From positions 1,054,001-1,118,000 of the forward strand of contig OOIN01000002.1 in assembly GCA_900323505.1 (NCBI GenBank): a stretch of 64,000 bases of DNA, read 5' to 3'. The notes under the pieces were generated by a model. The model was given only the letters and a program-made list of their open reading frames with translations, ran no database searches and was not told the DNA's origin. This document shows positions 31,779 through 43,600 of the stretch, piece after piece (the stretch's first letter is position 1; the number at the start of each line of letters is the position of its first letter). Made by a program: the position numbers and the translations under genes. The stretch comes from Ustilago trichophora. Lineage: Eukaryota; Basidiomycota; Ustilaginomycetes; Ustilaginales; Ustilaginaceae.

Positions 31779-31915
31779 TTTCATCGTAATATGCAGTAGC
31801 TCACTCAAATCATCTGTACAGCGTCTCGCACACACACACACACACACACAAAAGATCAACAATAAAAAAAAAAAAGAGGGAAAGCAAAAAGGAGTGAACC
31901 AAATCGTGTGCGGCA
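31779..31915. repeat. Short convergent spacer with (CA)n and poly-A tracts
   Basis: Contains a 22-bp (CA)n microsatellite at 31829-31850 and an A13-like tract near 31863-31875, between two convergent stop codons. Confidence 0.85.
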
Positions 31916-34900
31916 TTACGAAAATAGCGAAGCCTTCAAAGTGTCCTTCCTAAAAGGACCTGGAGTCTTGACCTCCTCCTCATCTTCATCTGGCCCGTTG
32001 AACTTTCTCATATTCACGTTGAGATGAAGTCGTCCAAACTCATCAGCAACTCCCAACTTTGTCGGTGATGCGTTTTGCGGTTGAACCATCGAATTTTCCC
32101 TTGGAGGGATAATGATTCTACTCGACCTAGGCAGTCCTCCTCCCCCTCCTCCTGCTGGTTCATCACCATTGTTTTGGACGGTAGGATTTGCGAGGGGCAA
32201 ATGCTCGTCACTGGCATGATCTGCGAGGAGAATATTTCGACTCTTATCGTTGTTGCTAGCCGGGGGCATCAAAGCGGCCGCTGCTTTGAGCATGGCATCG
32301 ATGCGATCGAGCAAGTTGTCCGGAAGCAGTGGTACAGGAGACCAGTATCCTCCGGCGGCGAAACCTTTGCCTTGGGGGAAGAGGCTACTTGCCCGACTGG
32401 CGGCGCTCGCATCGGTGCGGGAAGAGGTTGTACTGGCTCCATCTTGTTCGTCAGGTACCCCTTCGCCAGAGAGAGATCGTGGAAGGTGGGAAGGGGACGC
32501 GGCAGAAGCGATAGATGATCTCCTGGAGCTTGAAGTGGAGGATGGGGCGGATTCTCCACCGGCGCTACGGAGCGATGGAGTGCCCGTACCGGTGAAATGC
32601 CCGCGGCCGAAGCCGAACGCGTCACCAGGGGTTACGATGAGGGCTGCGCGACGGGAGGGGAGTGCAAAGGGAAGCATTTCTCGACTGTTCAGCAGGCCGT
32701 CGCCTTTTGAGGGGGATGGAGGGGCACTACTGGAGCTAGTTCCGTCATCGTGTAGCCCAAGTGGCGGACCGGCTGCTGTCCAAGGCGGCACGTAATCAGA
32801 CATGCTCTTACCAGGTGTGAACAACTCATCGATCATAAGTTGGGCAGAGCGCGCCGTAAATTCGGCCACAGTCAGCGGTTCACTTTCGGAAAGCTTGGCC
32901 GTTCCTGTACTGTTCATGCTCGCGTCTCCTACTGCTGCATCGCCATCCATCCCATGTGCAGGGTTCAGATCCTCATCCTCGTCCTCATCATCGTCGTCAG
33001 ACCCAATTTGGTTCTCCTCGTCAAGCGACATCGTCATCGGCGAGCTCGAGTCTGGGGTGTAATCTTCCTGTCTAGCGGTGCCCGTTCTCTGATGGTGCGA
33101 AGACTGTTTCTTCATCTTTTTCTTTCTCTGTTGTACCAATCGCGCTTCTTCCCGTGCTTGACGCAGCTGATCGTCTTGTCTCCGCCTCCAGTCGATGATC
33201 AGCTGGTCGAGGTACTGCAGACACTCCTCGCTCATCCTTGTCTCGCCTACTTCGTATCTATAATCCTTGACCACCCTTCGCATTTGGACCGGTGTCAATG
33301 ATTTAAGTCCCTGCATCGTTGCGATTAATCCGTCGAACTCTTGCAACGAGCTCTGGCACTGTAGCCATGAAATGAGCTGCGATAAGGGCGACAAGTGCGC
33401 ATGCACTATACTTAGAGGCAAAGCGTTGGATCGGGCCCAGTCTTCTAACGCGCTAACATTCATCCGAATTTGAATAGCCCGAGAGCGGCAGAGATAGCGT
33501 TTGCGGGTGATGACGCGGTTGAAGAGCTCGCAGCCGACCCAGAAGAAGATCTGAGACAAGGCTTGGATGATGATGGCCGGATTGATTTCGTAGAATTGGA
33601 GGACTTGGAGGGTGGATGTGAGGAGAGACGAGATGGTGCGTGGCGAAGGGGCGGTGAGGAGGTCGGTGGCAGAAGCGTTGTACGAGACTTCTCGGATGGC
33701 GCGGAACGAGTCGCCGAGGTTTTTGCGTGGAGAACTGTCGCCACCGGCATTGCGGAAGGTGGAGGGTCCGACGGTGGCCGAGCCGAATGGATGCGAAGGG
33801 CGGCCGTTGCCCAGGGAGGGAGAGGATGAGAGAGGAGTGCCCTCGGGTGTGCCACGAGTAGCACTACTTGTTGCTGGAGCATCGTCTTTGCGACCTGTGC
33901 CAAAGATCTGACTGATGGGTCTGCGCGAGCTGGGACTCGAGGTCATTCCTTGCGAGATAGAGCTCTGCTGGCCAATGCCCTTGACGCTTCCTGCCAGTGT
34001 CTTCATGAACTTCCATTCTCCCTCGAATCGCACCTCTTCGAATCCCGGAATTGCTTCGTGATCCAGCATGGCCGCGTCGAGGACCTTGTCTATGCGCCTC
34101 TCTGCATCTCTGATGATGAAAACAAAAATCTCGTTAAGCAGATCCGCCAAAAGACTGCGATACTCCCGTACCGAGTTGCTCTTACGAAGCGTACGGTCCT
34201 TGTCCATGTAATAGTGAAGCAGGCAGCAATTGGACAGCCAGAAAGCGAGATAGGTCATGTCGGTGGGATGGGAGTATATGACGCCTTCGATGCGATCGAT
34301 GGCACTGAGGAAGAGTTCTTCGAGCAAATCTTCGTCTTGCAAGAAGCAGGCATATCGTGCACAGAGAAAGAGGACGTTGGCAGGAGCGGCACGCGACGTC
34401 CAAGGCGCTCTGACTGGCTTCATATTGGTGATCAACATGCTCAGCAAAGGCTCGAGGTCAGCATTTCCGAAAACGAGCATCTGGTCGCTGCGAACGCTTT
34501 TCCAGTCAAATTCGACTGAAAGTAGATCTGCACCCACTTCGGCAGCTCCGCAACCAGAGGCCAAATCGTTGTTCACCGTCTTGGCTGCTGCACCTCTTCT
34601 ACGGCGTGCAAATGTCGAAGACGATCCGGTTTGTTCGTCTGCAGCGGCGCCAGAGGTCGATTCAGATATACCTGGCTCGCCTATCAGTGTGTCGAGATCG
34701 AGTTCAAGAAGGGTCGCGATATCGGCTAGAGCGTTCTTGCGAGTATCGCTGAGCTCCTTTTGCCTGTTCTTCTGCTCGACGAGGTGAGCTCGCTCGTATC
34801 TGCCCACAAGCCTGCGCTGTGTGAGCTGGGAACCTGTTCTCGAGTGACCGGGTTTGAAAGGGCTGGATGACGACGGTAATGATGAACGCTGCGTGCGCGT

Positions 34901-35797
34901 TGGGCTGGCAGTGCTGCTCTGTCGATCTGCTTCAGTCATCTGCGAAGGTGATGGCTGGCGTCGATCAGGCGAGCTATCGAGGTAGAGGCTGTTGAGACGC
35001 TGAGCAGCCGACTGCTGGACGGAGATGTACCGTTGGTGCTCGTAGATCAAGTCGGCAATGGCTTCTTGTTCGGTTGCTGCAGGTTTGGAGAAGGGTGCCG
35101 AGTCATTCATCTCCGCAGGAGGTTGCGAAGATGTGCCGGCTTCGGGGGCAGCTGAAAGGATAAAGTCTTCGCAAGTGGTGCCCTTTGTACTCTTTGCATC
35201 AACATCAGCGCCACGATTGAGCAAGAAGCTGGCGAGCGGCAAGTTGGAGCTGTTGATGGCCCACATAAGAGGTGTCCAGCCGCAGGCATCTCTTTCGTCG
35301 ATATCTGCGCCGTTGAGGATGAGCATAGTGACAGCATCGATGTGACCAGCACATGTGGCAAGTACAACAGGACCAGAGCCTTCCTCGTCCCGGATTTGGT
35401 TAAAAGCGATCTTGGGTCTGCCGTGCGAGTCTCTACGGGTGGCATCCTCTGATATGATTTGTCGAGCCTCTGCCCTCGAGTCGAGCAGCCAGGAAAGCAT
35501 ATCGGTGTCTCCATTGCTGGCGGCTCTGAGCAGCGCTTTGTTGAGTTTGGCCTTTTTGACCTGTGCGTCCAAAGATGTCGAGCGTGCGATTTGCTTGAGA
35601 ATGTCGAGCGATGGGCAGAGGTCCAGAATGGGGTCCTGGACTACACTGAGGTCGAGGTCGGCATTCTGGCTAGACGTGCTTGGCGGGGCAGCAGAAGCAG
35701 CAGCCTCCTCATGCTGATCGATCTCGGCCTCGAGAGACATGGACGAAGACGGTGGTAAGGTCGGCTGGTTGGCGAAGCTCCCCGCCTCCGCTGACAT
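31916..35797 (-). CDS. Ankyrin-repeat and DIL-domain protein
   Basis: 1,293-aa protein from the ATG at 35795-35797; the frame is open a few codons further but only from GTG. Ankyrin repeats lie at about residues 75-205 (for example LRAASNGDTDMLSWLLD, GHIDAVTMLILNGADIDERD, CGWTPLMWAINSSNLPLASF). A DIL (dilute) domain follows at about 450-890. Its second half is recognisable from LQVLQFYEINPAIIIQALSQ, FFWVGCELFNRVITRK and LSPLSQLISWLQCQ. DIL is the cargo-binding domain of class V myosins; here no motor is present. This ankyrin + DIL pairing is known as a fungal protein type, probably an adaptor in polarised transport, but its exact job is not established. The C-terminal 350 residues are low-complexity. 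Confidence 0.88.
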   Translation of the reverse strand: MSAEAGSFANQPTLPPSSSMSLEAEIDQHEEAAASAAPPSTSSQNADLDLSVVQDPILDLCPSLDILKQIARSTSLDAQVKKAKLNKALLRAASNGDTDMLSWLLDSRAEARQIISEDATRRDSHGRPKIAFNQIRDEEGSGPVVLATCAGHIDAVTMLILNGADIDERDACGWTPLMWAINSSNLPLASFLLNRGADVDAKSTKGTTCEDFILSAAPEAGTSSQPPAEMNDSAPFSKPAATEQEAIADLIYEHQRYISVQQSAAQRLNSLYLDSSPDRRQPSPSQMTEADRQSSTASPTRTQRSSLPSSSSPFKPGHSRTGSQLTQRRLVGRYERAHLVEQKNRQKELSDTRKNALADIATLLELDLDTLIGEPGISESTSGAAADEQTGSSSTFARRRRGAAAKTVNNDLASGCGAAEVGADLLSVEFDWKSVRSDQMLVFGNADLEPLLSMLITNMKPVRAPWTSRAAPANVLFLCARYACFLQDEDLLEELFLSAIDRIEGVIYSHPTDMTYLAFWLSNCCLLHYYMDKDRTLRKSNSVREYRSLLADLLNEIFVFIIRDAERRIDKVLDAAMLDHEAIPGFEEVRFEGEWKFMKTLAGSVKGIGQQSSISQGMTSSPSSRRPISQIFGTGRKDDAPATSSATRGTPEGTPLSSSPSLGNGRPSHPFGSATVGPSTFRNAGGDSSPRKNLGDSFRAIREVSYNASATDLLTAPSPRTISSLLTSTLQVLQFYEINPAIIIQALSQIFFWVGCELFNRVITRKRYLCRSRAIQIRMNVSALEDWARSNALPLSIVHAHLSPLSQLISWLQCQSSLQEFDGLIATMQGLKSLTPVQMRRVVKDYRYEVGETRMSEECLQYLDQLIIDWRRRQDDQLRQAREEARLVQQRKKKMKKQSSHHQRTGTARQEDYTPDSSSPMTMSLDEENQIGSDDDDEDEDEDLNPAHGMDGDAAVGDASMNSTGTAKLSESEPLTVAEFTARSAQLMIDELFTPGKSMSDYVPPWTAAGPPLGLHDDGTSSSSAPPSPSKGDGLLNSREMLPFALPSRRAALIVTPGDAFGFGRGHFTGTGTPSLRSAGGESAPSSTSSSRRSSIASAASPSHLPRSLSGEGVPDEQDGASTTSSRTDASAASRASSLFPQGKGFAAGGYWSPVPLLPDNLLDRIDAMLKAAAALMPPASNNDKSRNILLADHASDEHLPLANPTVQNNGDEPAGGGGGGLPRSSRIIIPPRENSMVQPQNASPTKLGVADEFGRLHLNVNMRKFNGPDEDEEEVKTPGPFRKDTLKASLFS

Positions 35798-38167
35798 GGG
35801 TGTCACGGCTGCTTGGTGTGGTTGCCTGGTAGATGTTATGCGGTCAATGATGTCGAGTCTATCGTGATTTATCCATGATGGTATGAGTGGCCGCCAGCTT
35901 GTTGGAACGATGTTCTATAACCGAAGTTTATGAGCCAGCTGGCAGAGTGAAGACCAGCTTGATCGAAAGCTGAAGCAAGCCACAAAAAAGCACGAAATCT
36001 ATGCTGAGAAGGGAGGGCAAGCAGCGACGAGAGTGTCGATTGTTGTGATGATGAAGGCGATACGAAGTGTGTGACAAGTGGAGTGTGGATTGGGTTGTCA
36101 AGACAGCGACACAAAAAGAGAGGTGTTGTTCTCTCCGGCTTCTGGTGCTGCTGCTCTCGCACAAAGTGGTCCAGGCTGACTTGTGACCTGTCACAGATGA
36201 ATGGACCAGAAACACACACAAAACACACACACACCCACAACCCTGCAGATTTTGAGTTGACAGCTCACACGCTCAACAACTCTCAACTCACAGCCACGCT
36301 GATATGCCGCGCAATTTCGCAACTTCGCGTCTCAAGTTGAATGGCTGTGGAATCGCCGATCAGTAATTCCGGTGGTTACCGATCAGAAGTGGGTCCATGC
36401 AGCCCGAAAAAAAAAAAGAAAAGGCTGATGCTGTCGACAAAGACAAGGAAAAAAGACCATCCGAGTCGAGCTCTGCTCTCTTCCTTTCTTCCATATCCCA
36501 GAGTCTGAAGGTGACGGAAGGTGACCTTGACGCACTATCCAGTCCCTTCACGCTTTGACTTCTGCCATCATTCCATCTTTGGGGTGATGGCAAGCAGCGA
36601 AGACGGAAGTCGAAGGCTCTTAGAGCAGTTCGTTCTTTGTAACGAAGTGCTGACTATTTGAGTGTGCCCCGCCTCGGTGCTTCTTGTGAAGCCCTTCCAT
36701 AGACGAGGGCACAATTGTGTTCAGCAACATCTTTTCTCACTTCTCATCTCCTTCCTTGACTACTGTATCAAAGCAACAGCTCGACCAACCCCAGGGCGCT
36801 AGCATTTTCTGTCTCATCAATAAACACGATCTTGATACCAGCAATCACTGCCAACAAGTGCTCGTGTGTGTGTCTGATACATTGTGGAGCAAAATCGAGG
36901 CTCGAGTCGCTGCTTTGATTGGGTTGGGGCATGCAATGCGAGCTCGGAAGCTACCCGAGGATAGACAGGTCTGATGACGAGGCCGAGCTGGACCATAAAT
37001 CAAGGTTAACTTAGCGTGCTGCCACCAAGAACGAGGCCGAGCATTAGCTTCCGAGTGGAATCACTCGTCGCTCTTACACGATTTGTTTCGCTGGGCGAGC
37101 TCACACCGACGCTTTGGTACACCAACCGCCCGGCAGAGCACAATAGAGAGCCGCTTGTGCACCGGCAAAGAGTTGCGTCGAGGCATTTCATCTTTGTATG
37201 CAAGATCGGCCATGTCCAGCGTTTGTTTCCCTTTGCCCTCTCAGATCTTTTGTCTGCAAGCTGGACATGGAAGCATGCCAAGGGTTTCCGAGGAGGCAAA
37301 GCGCTTCCCATCATCTCTCTCTCTCAGGAAAATTGGGCAGAAATTCGAGGGACAATCATTTTCGAAAGGGGTCCAGTCCAAATTTGCAGAGCGTCACAAC
37401 AGGAAATGCGCGCTGTGCTGCCGGGTGTTGGTCTCAACTTTCGACTTGTCACACTTCTCTCGACTCTGTGGTGCTTCTGTCGTGCCTGGCTTGGCTCGTC
37501 CCCGCGATCAGGACGCGAGAGGCGAGGAAAACGAGATTTCGGGGTGTCTCGCTTGTGTGCTGCCAGAGAGGCAGCAGCATCCACCAGCCTTTTGTGGCCA
37601 TTGACTGTCACACATTCCACGGTCCTCTCTTGTCACCACATCTATCCTTGTCTCTACCCGCTCCCCTCTTCTGATCTCCTCTTTGCTCTCGATCCTTTTT
37701 CTGTTGTCGTCATTGTTCGGTTTCGGTTCCAACTCACACACATACATACACAGTCACTTCAGTCAGACACCCACCTCATCCGCCTCACATTTTGACAGTG
37801 CTTTTCCACCTCTTCGACATCGGTCATCCCACCTTGGCCTCAACTCTCATTCATATCATCGGCACTGCCACATCCTCAGTTTCGGCTTCACCAACGCTTG
37901 TGCCAATTTCGACCCACATTCCTTTGCAGCGAACGGACCTCGACGTGCCCATCTGTCACACCCTCCCTTTCCCTGCACGCCTCACGTGCTTTCAGCGTCA
38001 CTTCTCGGCTGGTCCAGTTTGTGTCGTGCCCCATCAACAGCGACGTAGATCGTCCGCTTCGCCATCCCTTGCGCCTCTTTTCGAGTCTCCCTGAGACCAT
38101 AATCGAGGCCCTTGATCCAACTCCTATCACTCTACAGCCCTTCTCCTCTTCTAGCTCCGTGCCGGCC
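35798..38167. other. Long divergent intergenic region
   Basis: 2.4 kb between the ankyrin/DIL start and the UPF0658 start. It holds CA-rich microsatellite sequence near 36213-36238 and a pyrimidine-rich leader before 38168. Frames of up to about 260 codons exist here (37016-37795) but start at GTG and look like no known protein. Confidence 0.55.
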
Positions 38168-39304
38168 ATGGGTCTCCCTTCCAAATCCAGCGGCTCCAGC
38201 CGTCAAAGATCCTACGCATATCCGCCACCAGCTAGAGGCATCAGCAGGCTTTGGGCATGGATCCCCGACTCATGGGCATGTCGCCTCTTCCTACTCATCA
38301 CCTTGGCAGAAGCCTCCATCAACATTGCCATCGAGAGTGTTCTCTTTGCAAGGTATCAGTTCCATCGCAGGACGCATCCTTCTCCGGACGACGATTCCAA
38401 GTCAAGAGCGCTCCCAGTGTTCGTTATCGTCTTCTCCATCGCACACATATACCAGTTCTTCCTCGCCGTCGATGCGGTCATCAACAGGAACACAATTCTC
38501 GTTATCGGCGCCATCATTTTCAATGCATGTTTCCTCGTTTACTCGCTCATCCAAATCTCAGAGATTCGATCGGTACTCGGAGATGGTGTCGCCGAAGGCT
38601 CGTCACAGACCGTCCCCGTACAGGTCCTGACAGGCGCTATCCCCATTGTCATTGCGATCGCCGAGATCTCTTTCATCGTTCTCGGTTGGAAACTGTGGAA
38701 GGAGTTCGGCTGGCAGATCTACAAAAAAATTGGCGCCGACCGGAGTCTCAAGCGCGGCTACCTTCACTATCAGGTTTACGTTGCGTTGCTCAAGTTCGAC
38801 TTTTTCATCTTCATCGCCTACTGCATCCAGCTGGTCCTGGTAGTCAAGCAGATTGGCTCGGCAGAACGATGGATCACAATCATTTCGGCACCCTTTTCAC
38901 TGCTCATCCTCATCTTTGCATGGTACTCGGTACGAAAAGAGCTCAAGTGGGGCATGCTCGCCTTCCTGGTGGGCTTGACAGGCGCCATGGTGTACTTTGT
39001 ATACAAGCTCTTCCGTATCTGGCAGCTCAAAAACACTCTGTACAAAGAGGTGTACAAGAGTTTGACGGTATTTTCGACGCTCTCGATGCTGTTGCTGCTC
39101 ATCACGGCGGCAATGACGATCCAGTGCATGCTCAACTTTGATCGAGGCCTCAAGAATGCCATTGCGCGAACGCGCAAGGACCGCGCAGCTGGAGCGTCCA
39201 CAGACAACAGCTACTTGGTCGGGTACGACGGCAAGACGCTTACACATTTTGGAGATGGGAGCACGAGCGTACTTCATCTTCAACCCAGGTTGAGTTTGGA
39301 TTAG
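38168..39304 (+). CDS. UPF0658-type Golgi membrane protein
   Basis: Multi-pass membrane protein of 378 aa starting at the first ATG of the frame (38168). A short basic, Ser-rich N-terminus is followed by about eight or nine hydrophobic helices: LFLLITLAEASINIAIESV, ALPVFVIVFSIAHIYQFFL, TILVIGAIIFNACFLVYSL, VLTGAIPIVIAIAEISFIVL, FFIFIAYCIQLVLVV and others to about residue 325. A conserved loop is GWKLWKEFGWQIYKKIGADRSLKRGYLHYQ. This is the pattern of the fungal UPF0658 family, annotated in fission yeast as Golgi-located; its molecular function is not known. The tail (LVGYDGKTLTHFGD) is cytoplasmic or luminal. The family call rests on memory of the pattern, not on a search. Confidence 0.75.
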   Translation: MGLPSKSSGSSRQRSYAYPPPARGISRLWAWIPDSWACRLFLLITLAEASINIAIESVLFARYQFHRRTHPSPDDDSKSRALPVFVIVFSIAHIYQFFLAVDAVINRNTILVIGAIIFNACFLVYSLIQISEIRSVLGDGVAEGSSQTVPVQVLTGAIPIVIAIAEISFIVLGWKLWKEFGWQIYKKIGADRSLKRGYLHYQVYVALLKFDFFIFIAYCIQLVLVVKQIGSAERWITIISAPFSLLILIFAWYSVRKELKWGMLAFLVGLTGAMVYFVYKLFRIWQLKNTLYKEVYKSLTVFSTLSMLLLLITAAMTIQCMLNFDRGLKNAIARTRKDRAAGASTDNSYLVGYDGKTLTHFGDGSTSVLHLQPRLSLD

Positions 39305-40014
39305 TCAAACACCTTGATAGTGTCTTGTCTGTCCCGTCTGTATTGTGTTAGCGCCATCGCCGCCATGCATCTGTCCAGTTCCTCCACAATGGCTTTGGGC
39401 GCTGTCGCAGTCGCTGACAGCAAAGGTAGGCTGCGCTCTAGCTCAAAATCAACAAGCTCCGCCTCGCTGTCACGACGACAGATCTGCATCCATTCTCTGG
39501 AAATCGGACTCGCGAGCTTGCAGGCCGGGGTTCTGTCAAAAAATGAAATGGGTCCATCGCTGTATTCTTAGTTGTTCTCTTTGATCTCTCACTCTCTTTC
39601 ATCAATCACACATTCTCTTTGCGCTCTTGCACCTTGAACGGTGTTGGTGAAAACAATGCCAGCCATGAATTTCGAGTTCATATCGGAAGAGTTCCAAAGA
39701 ATCGGAAGCCGAGTTGACAAGGCCATCAAGCCGTCAATTGTAGAATGCAGCGAAAAAGGTGCTGGCTTTTGGCAACAGCGAGCAGAAAGGGTAAAGATTG
39801 AAACTGGGAGTGAGACACAGAGGCAGCCTTATTGTGCGACACAAGCTGCACGCACGCGCTACACGCTTCGCTTCTGCCTTCTGCCGCTTTCAGACGGACG
39901 GTCCAAGCACAATATCACAGAACGAACAAAAATAAAAATAAAAATCAAAAGTAAAAAAAAGTCGCAGCCACCTGGCAGCATAGCGCGGCATAATAGCAGC
40001 GTGGCAAGGCAAAC

Positions 40015-40057
40015 GGCTGGAAAATGGCTGGAAAATGGCTGGAAAATGGCTGGAAAT
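40015..40057. repeat. 11-bp tandem repeat
   Basis: Nearly four head-to-tail copies of ggctggaaaat. Confidence 0.95.
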
Positions 40058-40098
40058 TCAGATTCGGTCAGTTAAAGCGCAAAAGGGGTCCAATTCGC

Positions 40099-40138
40099 AG
40101 AGAGAGAGAGAGAGAGAAAGAGAGAGGGAAAGAGAGAC
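40099..40138. repeat. (GA)n microsatellite
   Basis: Alternating ag units with a few interruptions (gaaag, gggaaag). Confidence 0.9.
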
Positions 40139-40626
40139 GAAGAGGGAGCCTTTGCTTGCATCGTCGTGTCTCGGCCATCTGAATCAGGATCAGGTCGATC
40201 TGTCAATGCTTGTCCTGCCTGCATCCTGGCCCTCACCTATGACACTCTCTCCCTTGCCTTCTTCTCCTCGGCTTCAGTCTCGTCTCGATTTCCTCTTCTT
40301 TATCTTCTTCTTCTTCTCCATCATCACCATCCGCTGAAGCCGACTTTATCATCGTCCAAGCTTCCGCATCCGCTGGTCTCGGTCCGGAGTAACGTCTTTT
40401 ACGAAGCTAAAGTCACGAATACGGCCGTCCCACTTGACGAATATATTCTTTTCGCAGAGCTCACCTGGTTGCTGCGCTCATTCACTTGCAGCCTGGTTAA
40501 AAGCCCTTCATGCTTCTCTGATCCGACAACATCGAGGCGAGCGTGCTTGCATCCGCTGCCGATTTGGCTGACACGCAGCGTTTCACTGGTCCACTCATAT
40601 ATCGCCCGTTCCAGAGTCGACCCGCG

Positions 40627-43600
40627 ATGGCTCAGCCAGCCTCCTATTCCATGCCTCGCAGCGGGGGTGAGACCTCCTTCCTCTCCTTCGACGACGCGCC
40701 CAACTCGCCCAACCCAGGCTTACCAGCCGACGCTTATACCGCCCAACCATTACAGAGCATGTCGACGTCTTATGCCTCTTCAAATACCGGAGGGGTCGCG
40801 GCCATGTACCAGCGCGAGCAGCCTGGCTCTCCTGACTCTTCAGCAAGAGCCTCTGGCTCGAGTCGCGCTTCCCCTTCCAAGACTTCGCGGCTCACCAACT
40901 CTCAACCAGACAGCTCCAAAGACCTAGCTGCCGCCGCGTTCGCAGATGCTAGCGAGGCATCCAATCGCTACGAGTCCTTGCATTCTTCACCTCCCCGTGC
41001 TACTGGAAAGCGACCTTCTTCTCGTGGCAGTCGTCTTGGTGCCCTTTTGGGTAGGTCTCTGCCCAGCACCGACACTGGTCACTCGAGAGATGCTTCTGCA
41101 TCTACCAATCAGACGGAAGGCACCTCTTCGAATGATTCCAGCTTCTTTGGACGCCGCAATCGCACAAAAGCGTCTCCAGTACACGAGGACATTGATGAGG
41201 CCACAGATTCAAAACCAGCTGCGTCCTCATCGAGCTCTTCCAGGCTCTTCAGCGCAAACTCTCAGAAAGACGCAGCACGCTCAGCAAGTGCAATGGGGAT
41301 GCTTGATTTCAAGCCAGACGTGCCCAAATCAGACAGCAACGATGCGGCAGACGATTCCCGAAGTGGCAAGACCCGACCAACACGTCCATCGTCTCAGTCC
41401 AATCTACTCGATACCATCACCGGCGGTTCCGTTGGAAGTTCTTCCCTGAGCGGCGCGCCTTCTTCCAGCAATGCTCCCCAACAGACCCGTGGTGGCCGAC
41501 TTGGTCGTCTCGCGTACAAAAAGGAAGACTCAATCGCATATATCGCGCAATCTCGCAATGCATCACAGCAGATGGCTGCAGGCACCCGAAATAGCAACAC
41601 AGAGGAAGCTGGCCACCAGCAGCAACACTGGACCGCGTCGTCAGCCTTCGCTGGTACTCGAGGTCTAGGCATCGAGGATTTGGCTGGTTCTTACGTCAGC
41701 GAACGGGCAGCCAACCTTCCTCCAGGTAGTATGGACACCCGCGCCTATGCTCACCCTTCAGCCTATCGCTACGCCCCTGACTACAGTGATGGTCCCGAAC
41801 ACACCGCATCAGCAGATGCTGGGGTGGGTGTAGCTTCCACTTCAGCCCACACTCAATCCGGTGCATCGTCCAGCAACACATCATCCCGAGCGCCCTCAGT
41901 AGCTGGCACTCATGGCGGCAACTATCACAACCGATTCAGTCGACAGGGCCTCTCGCAACAGCTTGCGCAAGACACTTCTCACGATTCAGAGACTCGGGCA
42001 ACGCATTCCTCGACCGACACACCCACTGCCGTTGTGGCGTCCTCTCGCTCGTCGTATGAAAGAGGCGGCAGCTCGCCACGCGGAACCTTGTCCGATGCTG
42101 CAATCGCAGCTCTCGGTGCTATGCCAGGTGCTTCAGCGGGCTCTCTCCTCAACGCCAACGGTGCACCCCTCAGCAGCAAGAACATCTTGACAATTGCCCT
42201 ACAAAAGGCGCAAAATGCAGTCCAGCTCGACAGCGCCAACAACGTGCCCGAGGCCATTGCGGCCTACAAGCAGGCGGTGCGACTTCTGGAAGAGGTCATG
42301 GAGCGCATCGCACCACGCACCGGCAAGCGTTCCCGACCTAGCAGAGAGGAGGAAAGAAGGCGATTGCGTGTCATTCACGATACGTACGCAGATCGCATCC
42401 GTCTCCTGTCTATGATCTACTCTCCTGAAGACCTAGACGCGCATGATGAAACTACAGATACCAGCTTCAGCAGCAATGCACAGCCGGCGGCCGCTACAAA
42501 AGCCGACTGGCTCGAACGCGTGCGTGACGACAGCCAGGAGGATCCCGCGATCGTTACGCCAAGGCTCAACGGCGATCATCTGGACCCAAATGCGCAGCAC
42601 TCGCCTCGAGACGATACGCGAAGCTTTTTATCCATCACACCGGTTCGCAGCACCTTTCCCAGCTCTTCCAGTCAGACCCCGACGCAGCCACAGCAACCAT
42701 CACAATCGCAGCATCCTTGGCCAAGATCACCACCAATGCCGAGCGCTCCTCTGTCACCTCCTCTGGACTCTTCACCTCGCCGTCGTGTGCGAAACGATGT
42801 CCGACCGGGATCAAGAGGATCGCGTGGCAGCCGCGCCTCCATCTCGCTTTCAATCGCGGATGAGCAGGAAGCGCAAGACTACCGCATTCCTCCGCCAGCC
42901 ATCGCCGAGGAGATGCCGCGCATCTCTATCGAAGCTACAACGGTCGAGCTCTCCGATGTTACAGCTACATCGCCAAAGAAGGAGCCGAAGGAGCCACTCA
43001 GGGATGCAGCAGCTCAGATTCGTGAAGTGGAAGCACTAACGCAACAGCACGGTCGATCCGATTCAGACAGTTCGTATCAGAGCACTACCACTGGGGGTCG
43101 ATTGAAGCCAACTGCTTTGCCGCATCGTGCTTTTGGTCTGGAGGATGAGGTGCGTACTCCCGTCACGTCTTACTTTGATGCCACTGGCGATATGGGTCTG
43201 CCAGATGAACGAGCTTCTGGTGGTGCTATCAGTCCCCTTGACGTACAGGCGAGGCAGCAAAAGCTTTCTTTGACTTCGGCGTCCAAGCCTCCAGCCGAGG
43301 CTGTCATTTCGGAGCGTCCTGCAGAGAAACCGGTCAAGATGGGTTTGGCGCAACGCGCACGTGCCCTAAGCTTCAAGGGTCCTCTCCTGCGACAGAAAGC
43401 ATCGATGCCTGCACTCGGTGATCGCAAGAAGGAGGATATGATTACGGCAAATGGTGCTGCGACGCCGAAGGGGCAAGCGCACCGTCCTGGATCCGCCGAC
43501 TCGCCATCCACTGAGGCTACCTCAACGCAGCGCACCGGCTCGCGGAACAACGACCATCCTACCCCATGGGATATCGAAGAAGGAGGCTCCAACATCACGG

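Larger units (their letters stand above)
39305..40626. other. Intergenic region with simple repeats
   Basis: 1.3 kb upstream of the MIT-domain gene. It includes A-rich (AAAAAT)n sequence near 39929-39959, an 11-bp tandem repeat and a (GA)n tract. No gene is recognised. Confidence 0.6.

Noticed and set aside
37016..37795. 259-codon plus-strand frame upstream of the UPF0658 gene
   Set aside because: Starts at GTG, has no family resemblance and lies in pyrimidine-rich leader-like DNA.
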